Shown: piece after piece, positions 1-9,628 of the stretch
Layout: every line of letters begins with the position of its first letter
How positions within the stretch are numbered: position 1 is the first letter of the stretch
From: Deferrivibrio essentukiensis
Lineage (GTDB): Bacteria > Chrysiogenota > Deferribacteres > Deferribacterales > Deferrivibrionaceae
DNA: 64,000 nucleotides
NCBI RefSeq assembly: GCF_020480685.1
Contig: NZ_JAJAFU010000004.1
Span: 1-64,000 of the forward strand
Direction of reading: 5' to 3'
Made by a program: the position numbers and the translations under genes
The notes under the pieces: generated by a model
Told to the model about the DNA's origin: nothing
What the model saw: only the letters and a program-made list of their open reading frames with translations
Database searches by the model: none

Positions 1-170
1 AAAGTGCCAGGCAAATTATTATAGTCCACTACAAGTTACTCCCTTAAGCCTTATGTAAGGTTTATTTTTTTACCGTTTAACGTTTGGGGATTGCTTCGCT
101 GCGCCCACAATGGCTGTGGATGTGTGAGTGTAAGTAAGGATGAAAATACGAATCACGAATCAAAATACCA
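1..170. other. Gene-free window edge with decayed repeat sequence
   Basis: No gene is seen here. At 84-113 there is a GC-richer stretch (GGGGATTGCTTCGCTGCG, then CCCACAATGG) resembling the short, decayed intergenic repeats of the type ATTGCTTCGC...GCAATG that are scattered in many bacterial genomes. At 148-162 the word CGAATCA is repeated (ACGAATCACGAATC). A shorter match, ACGAATCAC, recurs in the 52.5 kb intergenic region. The stretch follows the end of the large minus-strand operon. Confidence 0.4.
49..71 (+). terminator. Weak plus-strand terminator-like hairpin
   Basis: CCTTATGTAAGG (49-60) is self-complementary apart from a very short loop and is followed by TTTATTTTTTT. The shape fits a weak intrinsic terminator for a gene left of the window on the plus strand. 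The stem is only 4-5 bp, so the call is tentative. Confidence 0.25.
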
Positions 171-650
171 TCAATAAAGCTTTTGTACAAACTTTTCTTC
201 TGTCTCTATCAATTTTTTCTTAAGCTCTACTCCTGATGAATATCCACCTATAGAGTTTACAGCTTTCACTCGGTGACAAGGGATTAAAATTGGCCATCTA
301 TTTCTTGCCATAGCACTGCCAACAGCACGATATGCACCTGAATGTCCCGAATTTATAGCTAATTCTTTATATGTAATCATTGTACCGATAGGTACCTCAA
401 GAAGTGTTTTATAAACATCAATATAGAATTTGCTTAACCCACTTGTCTCAAGTAAATCAAAATTTAACCCATATTTTTTTACGCCAAAATAATTATCAAG
501 AATTTTTATAATATATTCATGATTTTCATGACGGATATCTGTCTTCTTAACTTCGCATTTTTCAACAAAATTTATGCTTTCAAGAAGATGTTGTTCGTTA
601 AAATTTAATTTTAAGAACACAATATCATAAAAATTGTAAAATATATTCAT
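171..650 (-). CDS. ogt: Methylated-DNA--protein-cysteine methyltransferase
   Basis: Suicide repair protein that moves the methyl group from O6-methylguanine (and O4-methylthymine) in DNA to its own cysteine. The 159-residue protein has the signature IPCHRV near residue 125, with the acceptor Cys, and the C-terminal helix-turn-helix DNA-binding core (GTMITYKELA, then AYRAVGSAMARN). The N-terminal half is poorly conserved, as is usual in the family. It is the last gene of the long minus-strand run, and its start overlaps the stop of the upstream RNA methyltransferase gene by 4 nt, suggesting translational coupling. Confidence 0.93.
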   Translation of the reverse strand: MNIFYNFYDIVFLKLNFNEQHLLESINFVEKCEVKKTDIRHENHEYIIKILDNYFGVKKYGLNFDLLETSGLSKFYIDVYKTLLEVPIGTMITYKELAINSGHSGAYRAVGSAMARNRWPILIPCHRVKAVNSIGGYSSGVELKKKLIETEEKFVQKLY

Positions 651-1753
651 TTCAATACTAATTTTGCTACGGACTCTATATGATATGTATTTGGAAACAT
701 ATCAAACATATAAAATTTATCAATTTTATAAAATTCCGAAATATTTTTAATATCCCTTTTCATGGTTGTCGGATTGCAAGAAACATATACAATCTCTTTA
801 GGCAGTTTATTTTTTATAAGCCTTATAACCGATTTTGACAGCCCCTGCCTTGAAGGGTCAACAAAAAGCGAATCAAACTGAAAATTAGGAGAAAAGGGTC
901 TTGTTAAATCGTAAGCAATAAACTTACAATTATCAATATTGCTTTTCTTCGCTAGTTTAATAACCTCTCTGTCAAAATCTACTGCAAGTATCGATTTAGC
1001 CGTTTTTGAAAGGGTTATCGTGAAAAACCCATTCCCACAATAAAGCTCAAGAATATTTCCTTTTTCCGGTAATAAGCTTGTCGCTGTTTCCTGTAACTGA
1101 GTATTTAAATACCTGTTACTTTGGGAAAAAACCTTAGGGGAAACAAACAAGTCACCAAATTTTGTTGTATAGTTTGTATATCCTATATTGTCAATATCAC
1201 AAACAACTTTCCCTTCATTATTTTCAATAAAATTCAATTCCGTAAACCCAACACTACCTTTTGCGATATCTTTTACTTTTTCAATTATATTTTCAGATAT
1301 TACAGGGCAATCAGATATACTTATAAGCTCTCTTGTATTAAATTTGTAAAAACCAAACCTGCCATCTTTAAATTTAATGCTACATTTGATACGATATCTT
1401 AACGGGTTGGCATAGAAAACGTTATCTATATGAAAATTTTCTATTTCGTTAAAGTTGTACTTTAATATATTTTCTTTTATCCTAACCTGTTCTTCATATT
1501 TAATGTTGCCAAAAAGACAGCCTCCACATTCATTCAAGAAAGGGCAGTAAGGTTTATTGTCTCTCAATTCTGAAGGTTTGATAAGACTCTTAATTATTCC
1601 GTATGAAAAACTTTTTTTATCCTCGGTAATCTCGATGTCGACAATATCCCCTTTTACTGCAAAAGGGATAAAAACCTTTTTGCCAGAGTCAAGGGTGCCA
1701 ACCCCATACCCGCCGTAAGCATTGTCGTGAATTGTAATATTTTTATACTGCAT
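647..1753 (-). CDS. rlmD: 23S rRNA (uracil-5-)-methyltransferase, RlmD/TrmA family
   Basis: SAM-dependent enzyme forming 5-methyluridine in RNA. The 368-residue protein has an N-terminal TRAM-like segment (residues 1-55), an iron-sulfur cysteine cluster (CPFLNECGGC near residue 70, with a further Cys near 148), a SAM site (LELYCGNGFFT), a DPSRQG motif, the nucleophile motif SCNPTT and a C-terminal DMFPNTYHIE glutamate. The Fe-S cysteines favour RlmC/RlmD over TrmA, but the exact uridine target cannot be read from sequence. It overlaps thiH upstream by 11 nt and ogt downstream by 4 nt. Confidence 0.9.
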   Translation of the reverse strand: MQYKNITIHDNAYGGYGVGTLDSGKKVFIPFAVKGDIVDIEITEDKKSFSYGIIKSLIKPSELRDNKPYCPFLNECGGCLFGNIKYEEQVRIKENILKYNFNEIENFHIDNVFYANPLRYRIKCSIKFKDGRFGFYKFNTRELISISDCPVISENIIEKVKDIAKGSVGFTELNFIENNEGKVVCDIDNIGYTNYTTKFGDLFVSPKVFSQSNRYLNTQLQETATSLLPEKGNILELYCGNGFFTITLSKTAKSILAVDFDREVIKLAKKSNIDNCKFIAYDLTRPFSPNFQFDSLFVDPSRQGLSKSVIRLIKNKLPKEIVYVSCNPTTMKRDIKNISEFYKIDKFYMFDMFPNTYHIESVAKLVLK

Positions 1754-2861
1754 TTATAAATGATGAATCCCAGTCCTTTAGCACCGGGTCAAACCCTTTT
1801 TTTCTAACAGATTCTATAAATTCCTCTGCGCTTCTTGTATCTTCAACTTCAAACTGTTTCCCTTCTTCTTCACCGGCAGCATATCCTCCGGGATTTGTCT
1901 TTGATCCGGCACTCATCTGAGTAACTCCGAGATAGATTAGCTTATCTCTTAGTTCTGCTGGCTCTCTTGTAGATATAACAAGCCCCACATCATGCAAAAA
2001 AAGTCTAAGTGAGAGCATAGACTGAACAAGATTTTTGTCATTTATTAAATATGTAGGTTTGAAATGCCCCTCTGCATCCCGTATCCTTGGAAAGGATACG
2101 GTTATATGTGTCTTCCAAAATTTTCTCATAAGATATCTTGCATGGAGTCCGACAAAAAATTCTTCTACCCTAAAGTCGTCAAGCCCCATCAAAGCACCTA
2201 TTCCTATTGTCCTGAGCCCTGCAGCCGCTGCCCTCTCAGGTGCCTCAAGCCTATATCTATAATCAGTTTTCTTACCACCAAGATGTACTTCTTTATAGGT
2301 ATCCTTATTATAGGTTTCCTGATAAAGAGCGAGGCTGTCGGCCCCGGAATTATACAAAATACGATACTCATTTTCGTCTAACGGCTGAACTTCTATAATG
2401 ATTGAAGAAAAATCTTTTCTGGCAAGTTTTACAACTTCATTTAAGTAATCAACGGATACCTTCTTAGGGTGTTCCCCTGAGCATATTAATATATGTTTAA
2501 TCCCTGTTTTTTTTATAACATCAAGCTCTAACTTGACTTCATCAAGAGTAAGGGTCTTCCTCTTAAACTTGTTATGAACATTAAATCCGCAATATACGCA
2601 AGAATTTACACACTCATTTGAAACATACATAGGGATATATATTTTGATCGTCTTGCCAAATCGTTGCAAGGTAATCCTATGAGATTCTTTTGCCATTGGC
2701 TCAAGAAATTTTTCCGCAGCCGGTGATAAAAGTGCCGCAAAATCTTCCAAAGATAGCGCATTTTTATTTATAGCATTTAAAACATCAGGTTCCTTTCTAG
2801 AATATATAAAATCCTTAACCTCTGACCAGTTATATTTACTTATTTCATCGTAAAAACTCAT
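1743..2861 (-). CDS. thiH: 2-iminoacetate synthase ThiH
   Basis: Radical SAM enzyme that cleaves tyrosine to give 2-iminoacetate (dehydroglycine) for the thiazole ring of thiamine. The 372-residue protein carries the CxxxCxxC cluster motif as CVNSCVYCGF near residue 85, and LICSGEHPKK and QMSAGSKTNPGGY as in ThiH. Its partner ThiG lies 1 nt upstream in the same operon. Using ThiH rather than glycine oxidase ThiO is typical of anaerobic or microaerophilic bacteria. No thiS or thiF is seen in the window. Confidence 0.95.
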   Translation of the reverse strand: MSFYDEISKYNWSEVKDFIYSRKEPDVLNAINKNALSLEDFAALLSPAAEKFLEPMAKESHRITLQRFGKTIKIYIPMYVSNECVNSCVYCGFNVHNKFKRKTLTLDEVKLELDVIKKTGIKHILICSGEHPKKVSVDYLNEVVKLARKDFSSIIIEVQPLDENEYRILYNSGADSLALYQETYNKDTYKEVHLGGKKTDYRYRLEAPERAAAAGLRTIGIGALMGLDDFRVEEFFVGLHARYLMRKFWKTHITVSFPRIRDAEGHFKPTYLINDKNLVQSMLSLRLFLHDVGLVISTREPAELRDKLIYLGVTQMSAGSKTNPGGYAAGEEEGKQFEVEDTRSAEEFIESVRKKGFDPVLKDWDSSFINAV

Positions 2862-2862
2862 A

Positions 2863-3639
2863 TCAGTCCCTCAAAAATCCCGTTAGAGGGCTCGAAGCAT
2901 CCGCATATTGTTTTTCCGTAGGCATACCCGCATCTCGAGCAACACACGCTGCTTCAACGGCAAGCTTGAATGAAGTAGCCATTTTTACAGGGTCACCAGC
3001 TGTAGCAATTGCAGTATTAACAAGTACTGCATCGGCACCAAGCTCTATTGCATAAGCAGCATGGCTTGGAGCACCAATACCCGCATCTACTACCACCGGA
3101 ATATTTGACTGCTCAATTATAATTTTAAGATTCTCTACGGTTTTAAGCCCTTTGTTTGTCCCTATGGGAGCTCCCAAAGGCATTACGGTAACCGTCCCAA
3201 TCTCTTCAAGCCTTTTGCACAAAATAGGATCGGCATTAATATAAGGCAAAACCTTAAACCCTTCTTTTACAAGTATTTCTGCAGCTTTAAAGGTTTCTAT
3301 GGGGTCAGGAAGAAGATAATACGGATCGGGAGTAACCTCAAGCTTTACCCAGGGCTCACACCCTGCAGCCCTTGCAAGCCTTGCAAGTCTCACCGCTTCT
3401 GTAGCATCTCTTGCTCCTGAAGTATTTGGCAAGAGTAAATATTTTTCCATATCTATATGTCGTAATAAGTCATCTTCAGGATTTTCAATATCAACACGCC
3501 TTAAAGCAACAGTAACTATCTCCGCACCACTTGCCTCAATAGCCTGTTTCATAACTTCATTGGACTGAAATTTCCCTGTACCAATCATAAGTCTGCTTTT
3601 AAATTTTCTACCGTCTATAATTAATTCATTTTTAAACAT
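2863..3639 (-). CDS. thiG: Thiazole synthase ThiG
   Basis: Condenses 1-deoxy-D-xylulose 5-phosphate, ThiS thiocarboxylate sulfur and dehydroglycine into the thiazole phosphate of thiamine. The 258-residue TIM-barrel protein has the N-terminal LMIGTGKF, the VALRR strand, LLPNTSGA, and [19 protein letters not shown] as the phosphate-binding region. Length and motifs are full. It sits 11 nt after rseP and 1 nt before thiH. Dxr, two genes upstream, uses the same DXP precursor, so a branch point of isoprenoid and thiamine synthesis is co-transcribed. Confidence 0.96.
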   Translation of the reverse strand: MFKNELIIDGRKFKSRLMIGTGKFQSNEVMKQAIEASGAEIVTVALRRVDIENPEDDLLRHIDMEKYLLLPNTSGARDATEAVRLARLARAAGCEPWVKLEVTPDPYYLLPDPIETFKAAEILVKEGFKVLPYINADPILCKRLEEIGTVTVMPLGAPIGTNKGLKTVENLKIIIEQSNIPVVVDAGIGAPSHAAYAIELGADAVLVNTAIATAGDPVKMATSFKLAVEAACVARDAGMPTEKQYADASSPLTGFLRD

Positions 3640-3650
3640 GTTTTTTACCT

Positions 3651-4709
3651 CTAATTGTGTAAAATTCTAACAATATCGTTATAAAACGCAAATGCCATTA
3701 ATGCAAGCAGTAAAGCAAGCCCTACCATATTTGCGTATTCTCTTACCTTCATGCTGACAGGCCTTCTTATTACCGCCTCTACCATATAGAAAAAAAGATG
3801 TCCACCATCCAATACCGGCACCGGCAAAAGATTCAAAATCGCAAGATTTATGCTTATGACCGCCATAAAAGCTATAAGGCTGTTTATCCCTATTTGTGCA
3901 GTCTCTTTTGCCATTTGAAAGATCATTATTGGTCCGCCAATATTATCTGCCGGAACTACCTTTTGAAAAATCTTGACGATACCAACAATTGTAAGTTTGG
4001 TCACTTCATATGTTTTCTCAAACCCTTTGCTTATCGCATCCAAAAGATTATATCTTACAGTCACGAACTCATCCTTCGGCGTTACACCTATCAGCCCAAC
4101 ACGCACTTCTTCTCCAAAAATATTTTTTGATTTTGAAAGCTTTGGGACAATATGAAGTGTAAGCTGCTCACTTCCCCTTAAAATCTTAATTTCAAGGGTC
4201 TTCCCGGGATTTTTTTTGATTATGCCACTCATCTCATCCCAATATTTTATATCTATACCGTCAATGCTGACAATTTTATCCCCACTTTTTATACCCGCCT
4301 CAAAGGCCGGCATCCCCTCCTGTACCTTATCGATTACAGGTAAAAGCATCGGCATACCAAACATATTTATAATAGCAAAAAGAAATACTGCCAAAATAAG
4401 ATTAAACAGTGGCCCGGCAAACACTATTAATGACCTTTGATAAAGGGGCTTGTGTGAAAATGCTTTTTTCTTCATCTCTTCGGGGATATCTGCACTCGGA
4501 TCTTCCCCATACATTTTTACATATCCACCAAGAGGGACAGCTGAAATCAAGTATTCAGTCTCCCCGTATTTTTTTGAAACAATACTTGGACCAAAGCCGA
4601 TTGAAAACTTTTCCACATAAACTTTAAAATATTTGGCAAAGAGAAAATGCCCCAATTCATGAACAAAAACCAATATACCAAAAACTACAACAGCTGCAAT
4701 TATCCCCAT
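3651..4709 (-). CDS. rseP: Site-2 metalloprotease RseP
   Basis: Inner-membrane zinc protease of regulated intramembrane proteolysis; in model species it cuts anti-sigma factor RseA and remnant signal peptides. The 352-residue protein has the zinc motif HELGH at residue 18, one PDZ domain (about 115-195), the second-half motif [12 protein letters not shown] with the third metal ligand, and 4 membrane segments. E. coli RseP has two PDZ domains and this one has one, as in many non-enteric bacteria. It lies between dxr (4 nt) and thiG (11 nt). Confidence 0.94.
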   Translation of the reverse strand: MGIIAAVVVFGILVFVHELGHFLFAKYFKVYVEKFSIGFGPSIVSKKYGETEYLISAVPLGGYVKMYGEDPSADIPEEMKKKAFSHKPLYQRSLIVFAGPLFNLILAVFLFAIINMFGMPMLLPVIDKVQEGMPAFEAGIKSGDKIVSIDGIDIKYWDEMSGIIKKNPGKTLEIKILRGSEQLTLHIVPKLSKSKNIFGEEVRVGLIGVTPKDEFVTVRYNLLDAISKGFEKTYEVTKLTIVGIVKIFQKVVPADNIGGPIMIFQMAKETAQIGINSLIAFMAVISINLAILNLLPVPVLDGGHLFFYMVEAVIRRPVSMKVREYANMVGLALLLALMAFAFYNDIVRILHN

Positions 4710-4713
4710 TTAC

Positions 4714-5868
4714 CTAAACTCCATACTCGGTTTTACATATTTTTATAGATGTCTGTCTTGCCAATATATCCATTTCAAATATTTCTTCAATATCCGAAAC
4801 CTCTTTTTCGGCAAAGCTGTAAACCGTTTTTTCTACGATATCAGCAATATCTGTAAATTTGATTTTTCTTTTTAAGAAAAGTTCTACCGCTATCTCATTT
4901 GCCGCATTCATGGCAATCATCAAAACATTCGACCCACTTTTTAGAACGTCTACAGCTATTTTAAGGCATTTGTACTTATTAAAATCAGGCTCATAAAAGG
5001 TTAAGTTAGAAATTTTAGCCAAATCTATTGTGTTTACTCCTGAGTTAACCCTTTCCGGGAAACCCAATGCAAACGATATAGGCGTCCGCATATCCGGGTA
5101 GCCAAGTTGGGCTATAGTGCTACCATCAATATATGAAACCACTGAATGAATTATGCTTTGCGGATGAATAACTACATTGAGTATCTCTGCAGGCACATCA
5201 AACAGATATTTTGCTTCGATTAGCTCCAGCCCTTTGTTCATCATTGTTGCAGAATCAACAGTTATCTTTGCCCCCATACTCCAATTCGGGTGCTTTAACG
5301 TTTCCTCCACACTAACAAATGAAAGGGAATCATCAGGCCTTTTTATAAAAGGGCCACCACTTGCCGTAAGGGTTATAGATGCCACCTTATCCTTATCATT
5401 CCCCATTAAGCACTGGTAAATTGCCGAATGTTCACTGTCTACAGGGATAATCTTACTCCCTGTATTTTTAGCAAGGTAAGTCAGTATCTTACCCCCAGAA
5501 ACTATGGACTCTTTATTTGCAAGCGCAACATCGATCCCTGATTTAATAGCCTCATAGGTCGGTCTAATCCCTGAAAAACCAACAGCTGCGGAAAGTAAAA
5601 GGTCAATTTCTTGAGTAGAAATTAAAGAAAGCAAATCACTTATAGTATGCAAGATTTTTGTATTATCAATCTTCTTTATCCCTTTATTCCCATCAAGGAC
5701 TATAGCAAACTTAGGTTTTAATAAGGCTATCTGCTTTTGCAACTCCTGAATATTAGAATTACAAGACAAAAAAACAACTTCAAAAGCACCTTTGTTTCTT
5801 AAAATAACATCAACAGCTTGCCTCCCGATAGAGCCTGTGGAGCCAACTATTCCTACTTTTTTTATCAT
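4714..5868 (-). CDS. dxr: 1-deoxy-D-xylulose 5-phosphate reductoisomerase
   Basis: NADPH-dependent enzyme converting DXP to 2-C-methyl-D-erythritol 4-phosphate, the first committed step of the MEP isoprenoid pathway. The 384-residue protein has the nucleotide-binding start GIVGSTGSIGRQA, ANKESIVSGG, the metal site PVDSEHSAI, LTASGGPF and HPNWSMGAKITVDSATMMNKG. Length is standard. Its start overlaps the cdsA stop by 4 nt. The product feeds undecaprenyl-PP synthase UppS, encoded two genes upstream. Confidence 0.96.
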   Translation of the reverse strand: MIKKVGIVGSTGSIGRQAVDVILRNKGAFEVVFLSCNSNIQELQKQIALLKPKFAIVLDGNKGIKKIDNTKILHTISDLLSLISTQEIDLLLSAAVGFSGIRPTYEAIKSGIDVALANKESIVSGGKILTYLAKNTGSKIIPVDSEHSAIYQCLMGNDKDKVASITLTASGGPFIKRPDDSLSFVSVEETLKHPNWSMGAKITVDSATMMNKGLELIEAKYLFDVPAEILNVVIHPQSIIHSVVSYIDGSTIAQLGYPDMRTPISFALGFPERVNSGVNTIDLAKISNLTFYEPDFNKYKCLKIAVDVLKSGSNVLMIAMNAANEIAVELFLKRKIKFTDIADIVEKTVYSFAEKEVSDIEEIFEMDILARQTSIKICKTEYGV

Positions 5869-6662
5869 AAGATAAACATCTCAACATAAAAATATAAAAC
5901 AGGTGCACCAAACAAAAGTGAATCTATCCTGTCAAGCATCCCGCCATGACCAGGAAATAAATTACCACTATCCTTTACACTTGCCTTCCTCTTAAACATT
6001 GACTCTACAAGGTCGCCTACTACACCTGCGCCTGCCACTAAAAACGATGATATTAATGTATGAACAATACTTAATTTTAAAAATATTATGGAATAAGCAA
6101 GCCCTACCAACAATGCTCCAACAAGACCTGCTATAAGCCCTTCTATGCTTTTCTTGGGGCTTATGATTTCATAAAGCCTATGCTTTCCAAACTTAATCCC
6201 AAAAAAATACGCAAAAGTGTCGCTTGCCCAAATAATTACAAGCAGGTAAAATATATAGTGATAATTTATATTTTTCAGCAATTGAACGAAAGAAAAGTAA
6301 AAAGGGACGTAAAAAACGTTTAAAAATGTAAAACCAACCGTCCTGTAAGTATCGTCAAGCGGTTTGCTACCGAAAAGTTTTACAACCAGTGATAAAAAGG
6401 AAATTATAAATACGGAAAACAGAAAAACATCTACCCTTTCGATATAAAAGCTAAAAGGGATTAAAACCGAACCTAAAATTGTGGGAAGTTTGAGATTTTT
6501 GTAACCCGCTTTGTCAATAAGCTTTGAAAACTCATATGCCGCTACAAGTATCAAAGCAAGTAACCCTATAAAAAATACCAAATCTGAAGAATATATAATA
6601 AAAAATATAAGTGATGGTATTAACACTATTGCCGTAATAATTCGCTGCGATTGATTTGTCAT
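5865..6662 (-). CDS. cdsA: Phosphatidate cytidylyltransferase
   Basis: Integral membrane enzyme making CDP-diacylglycerol from CTP and phosphatidate, the precursor of all phospholipids. The 265-residue protein has about 7-8 hydrophobic segments and the C-terminal family signature with SVKDSGNLFPGHGGMLDRID-type residues, including the catalytic Asp pair. It sits between uppS (1 nt shared) and dxr (4 nt overlap), the classic frr-uppS-cdsA-dxr-rseP order. Confidence 0.94.
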   Translation of the reverse strand: MTNQSQRIITAIVLIPSLIFFIIYSSDLVFFIGLLALILVAAYEFSKLIDKAGYKNLKLPTILGSVLIPFSFYIERVDVFLFSVFIISFLSLVVKLFGSKPLDDTYRTVGFTFLNVFYVPFYFSFVQLLKNINYHYIFYLLVIIWASDTFAYFFGIKFGKHRLYEIISPKKSIEGLIAGLVGALLVGLAYSIIFLKLSIVHTLISSFLVAGAGVVGDLVESMFKRKASVKDSGNLFPGHGGMLDRIDSLLFGAPVLYFYVEMFIL

Positions 6663-7384
6663 CAGTTACCCTTTACCTGCTCATCAGTTTTTCCAAATCT
6701 TCTTTGTCTCGTCTGATACTCATCTATTGCCAGGTCAAGTTCATCCTCATAAAACCCCGGCCAAAGAGTCTGTGTAAAATAAAGCTCGCTGTAAGCTATT
6801 CTGTAAAGCATAAAATTACTAATCCTTTGCTCTCCGCTTGTGCGAATGAGTAGGTCGATATCGGGGATATCAGGATTATAGAGATAGTTATCAAATTTTG
6901 ACTCAAAATCTTCCAAAGTCAGCTTACCACTTGCCACATCCATAGCAGCATTTTTTGCTGCATCTATAATCTCACTCCTTCCACCGTAGCTTAAACATAA
7001 ATTTAAAACTAACTTGTTATTATTTTTAGATAACTCTATGGCATCAAGAAGTTTCTGTCTTGTTTCGTCAGGCAACATATCTACACGGCCCGAAACCCTA
7101 AGGCTTACCCCCTTTTCAATTAGCTCATTAATCTCTTTCTGGAGGTATTCGTTTAATAATTTCATTAATGCGGACACTTCATCTTTGGGCCTGTTCCAAT
7201 TCTCAGTGGAAAATGCAAAAAGGCTTAAATATTTTATACCCCTTTCAGCTGCATAAGAGACTATCCTTTTTACCGCTTTAACACCTTCCTTGTGACCAAA
7301 AACTCTTGGCAGGCCGCGCCTTTTAGCCCACCTGCCATTTCCATCCATAATGATGCCGATGTGCTTCGGCAACTTTTTTCTCAT
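6662..7384 (-). CDS. uppS: Undecaprenyl diphosphate synthase
   Basis: cis-Prenyltransferase that extends farnesyl-PP with isopentenyl-PP to the C55 carrier used in peptidoglycan and polysaccharide synthesis. The 240-residue protein has the P-loop-like motif IMDGNGRWAKRRG with the catalytic Asp, the FAFSTENW motif and the C-terminal DLLIRTSGEQRISNF and SELYFT motifs. Its start shares a base with the frr stop. Confidence 0.96.
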   Translation of the reverse strand: MRKKLPKHIGIIMDGNGRWAKRRGLPRVFGHKEGVKAVKRIVSYAAERGIKYLSLFAFSTENWNRPKDEVSALMKLLNEYLQKEINELIEKGVSLRVSGRVDMLPDETRQKLLDAIELSKNNNKLVLNLCLSYGGRSEIIDAAKNAAMDVASGKLTLEDFESKFDNYLYNPDIPDIDLLIRTSGEQRISNFMLYRIAYSELYFTQTLWPGFYEDELDLAIDEYQTRQRRFGKTDEQVKGN

Positions 7385-7941
7385 TATATTTCCATTACAT
7401 CCTTTTCTTTCAATGCGGTGACTTCATCAACCTTTTTGATAAAGTCATCTGTAAGCTCTTGAACTTTTGCAGTCCCTTTCTTTGCATCATCTTCAGAAAT
7501 CTCTTTATCTTTTTCCAACTGCTTTATATTTTCGTTTGCATCCCTTCTAATATTTCTTATGACAACTTTTGCATCTTCAGCCATCTTTTTAATAAGCTTA
7601 ACAATCTCTTTTCTCCTTTCCTCTGTAAGCTGAGGAATAGGTACTCTAATCATTACTCCATCATTTGAAGGGTTAAACCCAAGATTACTGGACATAATAG
7701 CCTTTTCAATAGCAGGGATAAGGGATGGCTCCCATGGTTGAATAGTTATAAGTCTTGGCTCTGGTGCACTAAGTGTCCCCACCTGATTAATTGGGGTCGG
7801 CGTACCATAATAGTCTACTTTTATCCCTTCAAACATTGCAACAGATGCCCTGCCAGTTCTAATCCCTTTCAGCTCATTTTTGTAATGTTCCAAAGATTTT
7901 GACATTTTTTCTTTTGCTTCTTCGATAACAGTATTAAGCAT
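7384..7941 (-). CDS. frr: Ribosome recycling factor
   Basis: Releases 70S ribosomes from mRNA after termination together with EF-G. The 185-residue, highly charged protein has the standard length and the motifs [21 protein letters not shown]-like [10 protein letters not shown], and [15 protein letters not shown]. Its start overlaps pyrH by 8 nt, and the usual pyrH-frr pairing is kept. Confidence 0.97.
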   Translation of the reverse strand: MLNTVIEEAKEKMSKSLEHYKNELKGIRTGRASVAMFEGIKVDYYGTPTPINQVGTLSAPEPRLITIQPWEPSLIPAIEKAIMSSNLGFNPSNDGVMIRVPIPQLTEERRKEIVKLIKKMAEDAKVVIRNIRRDANENIKQLEKDKEISEDDAKKGTAKVQELTDDFIKKVDEVTALKEKDVMEI

Positions 7942-8656
7942 GTTCTTCCTCCACTAATGTACCAATTTGTTTACCTAAAACTATATTTAAAATATTATCC
8001 TTCCCATACAAGTCAAAAACAATTATTGGAATTTTATTGTCCATACACATACTGATTGCAGTAGAGTCCATAACTTTTAGCCCCTTATTTAAGACATCCA
8101 GATATGTAATCTCATCAAATTTCTTGGCATCTTTATCTTTTACTGGATCAGCATCATAGATGCCGTCTACCTTAGTAGCTTTTAAAACAACTTCGGCATT
8201 AATCTCGGATGCTCTGAGCGTTGCTGCCGTGTCGGTCGTAAAATAAGGATTGCCTGTCCCTGCACCAAAGATAACGACCCTATTCTTCTCAAAGTGCCTC
8301 ATTGCACGCCTTCTGATAAAGGGTTCTGCTATCTCCCTCATTTCTATTGCAGTCTGAACTCGGGTAGGCACTCCAATATTTTCAAGAGCATTTTGCAAGG
8401 CAAGAGAGTTTATTACCGTAGCCAACATCCCCATATAATCTGCACTTACTCTATCCATCCCTTTGGCAGACTCAGAAACACCTCTGAAGATATTGCCACC
8501 GCCAACCACTACACCGATATTCACACCCAATTCGTGTACCTTTTTTATCTCTTCGGCAATATACTTGACTGTTTCACCGTCAATACCAAACTGTTGCTTC
8601 CCCATTAAAGCTTCGCCACTTAGTTTGAGTAATATTCTCTTATACTTAGTATCCAC
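7934..8656 (-). CDS. pyrH: Uridylate kinase
   Basis: Hexameric bacterial UMP kinase making UDP, the first step from UMP to UTP/CTP. The 240-residue protein has KLSGEALMG, the [12 protein letters not shown] glycine-rich segment, [13 protein letters not shown] and [13 protein letters not shown]. The start codon is GTG at 8656, preceded by an AGGAGA ribosome site. The gene overlaps the small membrane-protein gene upstream by 11 nt. rpsB and tsf, the usual upstream partners, are absent. Confidence 0.96.
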   Translation of the reverse strand: MDTKYKRILLKLSGEALMGKQQFGIDGETVKYIAEEIKKVHELGVNIGVVVGGGNIFRGVSESAKGMDRVSADYMGMLATVINSLALQNALENIGVPTRVQTAIEMREIAEPFIRRRAMRHFEKNRVVIFGAGTGNPYFTTDTAATLRASEINAEVVLKATKVDGIYDADPVKDKDAKKFDEITYLDVLNKGLKVMDSTAISMCMDNKIPIIVFDLYGKDNILNIVLGKQIGTLVEEEHA

Positions 8657-8999
8657 TATTCTCTCCTTTCAGAGGTCTTTCTTTTTCAATTTTAAATTTA
8701 TATTCTACTTTTTTATTAATGACAGGAAAATTAACTACCTCTGTGTATTCTACCACGGTAGTAATTTTATCAGCATAATCCTCAATAAACTTAATATTTT
8801 CTTTTTTTAAAGGGATTTTTAAATCTTCCGCCTCTGTAAGTAATGAGCTGATAACTTTTGATTTTGGAAGCTTTTCTTCATTTAACATTATCCTCTCTGC
8901 AGCACTCTTATAAATTGTATATTTAGCCCAAGGTAAACCCAACAGTATGAGGCAATATATCACTATGAGCGTTATTATAAACTTTATATATGTCCCCAT
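8646..8999 (-). CDS. Small membrane-anchored protein of unknown function
   Basis: Not recognised. The 117-residue protein has one N-terminal membrane segment (residues 6-24, [16 protein letters not shown]) followed by a soluble, charged domain rich in Lys and Glu that should face the periplasm. Its C-terminal half is beta-like ([23 protein letters not shown]). It lies 43 nt after lepB and overlaps pyrH by 11 nt, so it is in the operon. A role in envelope assembly is possible from context only. Confidence 0.7.
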   Translation of the reverse strand: MGTYIKFIITLIVIYCLILLGLPWAKYTIYKSAAERIMLNEEKLPKSKVISSLLTEAEDLKIPLKKENIKFIEDYADKITTVVEYTEVVNFPVINKKVEYKFKIEKERPLKGENSGY

Positions 9000-9042
9000 A
9001 TTATTCCTCCGATATTATTATATCATTAAAAAAGTCAATATT

Positions 9043-9627
9043 TCAATGAATAAACTTTAATACCCTGCTTAGTCTAAGCTCAAATTTAGGACTAAATTGC
9101 CATGACCAGTAAATTATAAGAGCTTTCCCTTTAATCATATCTTTTGAAACAAACCCCCAATACCTACTGTCAAAGCTTGAATCCCTATTGTCACCCATAA
9201 CAAAGTATTTCCCCTTAGGGACCGTAAATTCATCAAAGTTATCTCGGGGGTTATCCCCTTTAAATATAAAATCGGTCTCATATCTGACATACCTTTCGTT
9301 CAAAGGCTCTGAATTAATATAAATCTTCTTATTTTCCATTTTAATCTTATCGCCGGGTAGGCCAATCACTCTTTTAATAAAGTCTTTTTCAGGTTCAATA
9401 GGATATTCAAAGACAATAACATCTCCCCTTTTTGGTTCAGTAAAAAGATATGAAGCCTTATTTACAAGAATATGATCCCCTATAAGAAGGGTATTTAACA
9501 TAGACCCTGATGGTATTTTATAAGCCTGCAAAAAAAATGCTCTAATTATCATTGCTATAACAAATGCAACGATAATTGAGTCTATCGTATCTTTAAACTT
9601 ATTCTTTTTAATCTGTTGGTCATCCAT
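9043..9627 (-). CDS. lepB: Signal peptidase I
   Basis: Membrane serine protease removing signal peptides from Sec and Tat substrates. The 194-residue protein has one N-terminal membrane anchor (about 17-37), the catalytic Ser in IPSGSML, the catalytic Lys in FIKRVIGLPGD and the C-terminal GDNRDSSFDSRYWG motif. It begins 1 nt after lepA, the conserved lepA-lepB order. Confidence 0.96.
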   Translation of the reverse strand: MDDQQIKKNKFKDTIDSIIVAFVIAMIIRAFFLQAYKIPSGSMLNTLLIGDHILVNKASYLFTEPKRGDVIVFEYPIEPEKDFIKRVIGLPGDKIKMENKKIYINSEPLNERYVRYETDFIFKGDNPRDNFDEFTVPKGKYFVMGDNRDSSFDSRYWGFVSKDMIKGKALIIYWSWQFSPKFELRLSRVLKFIH

Positions 9628-9628
9628 T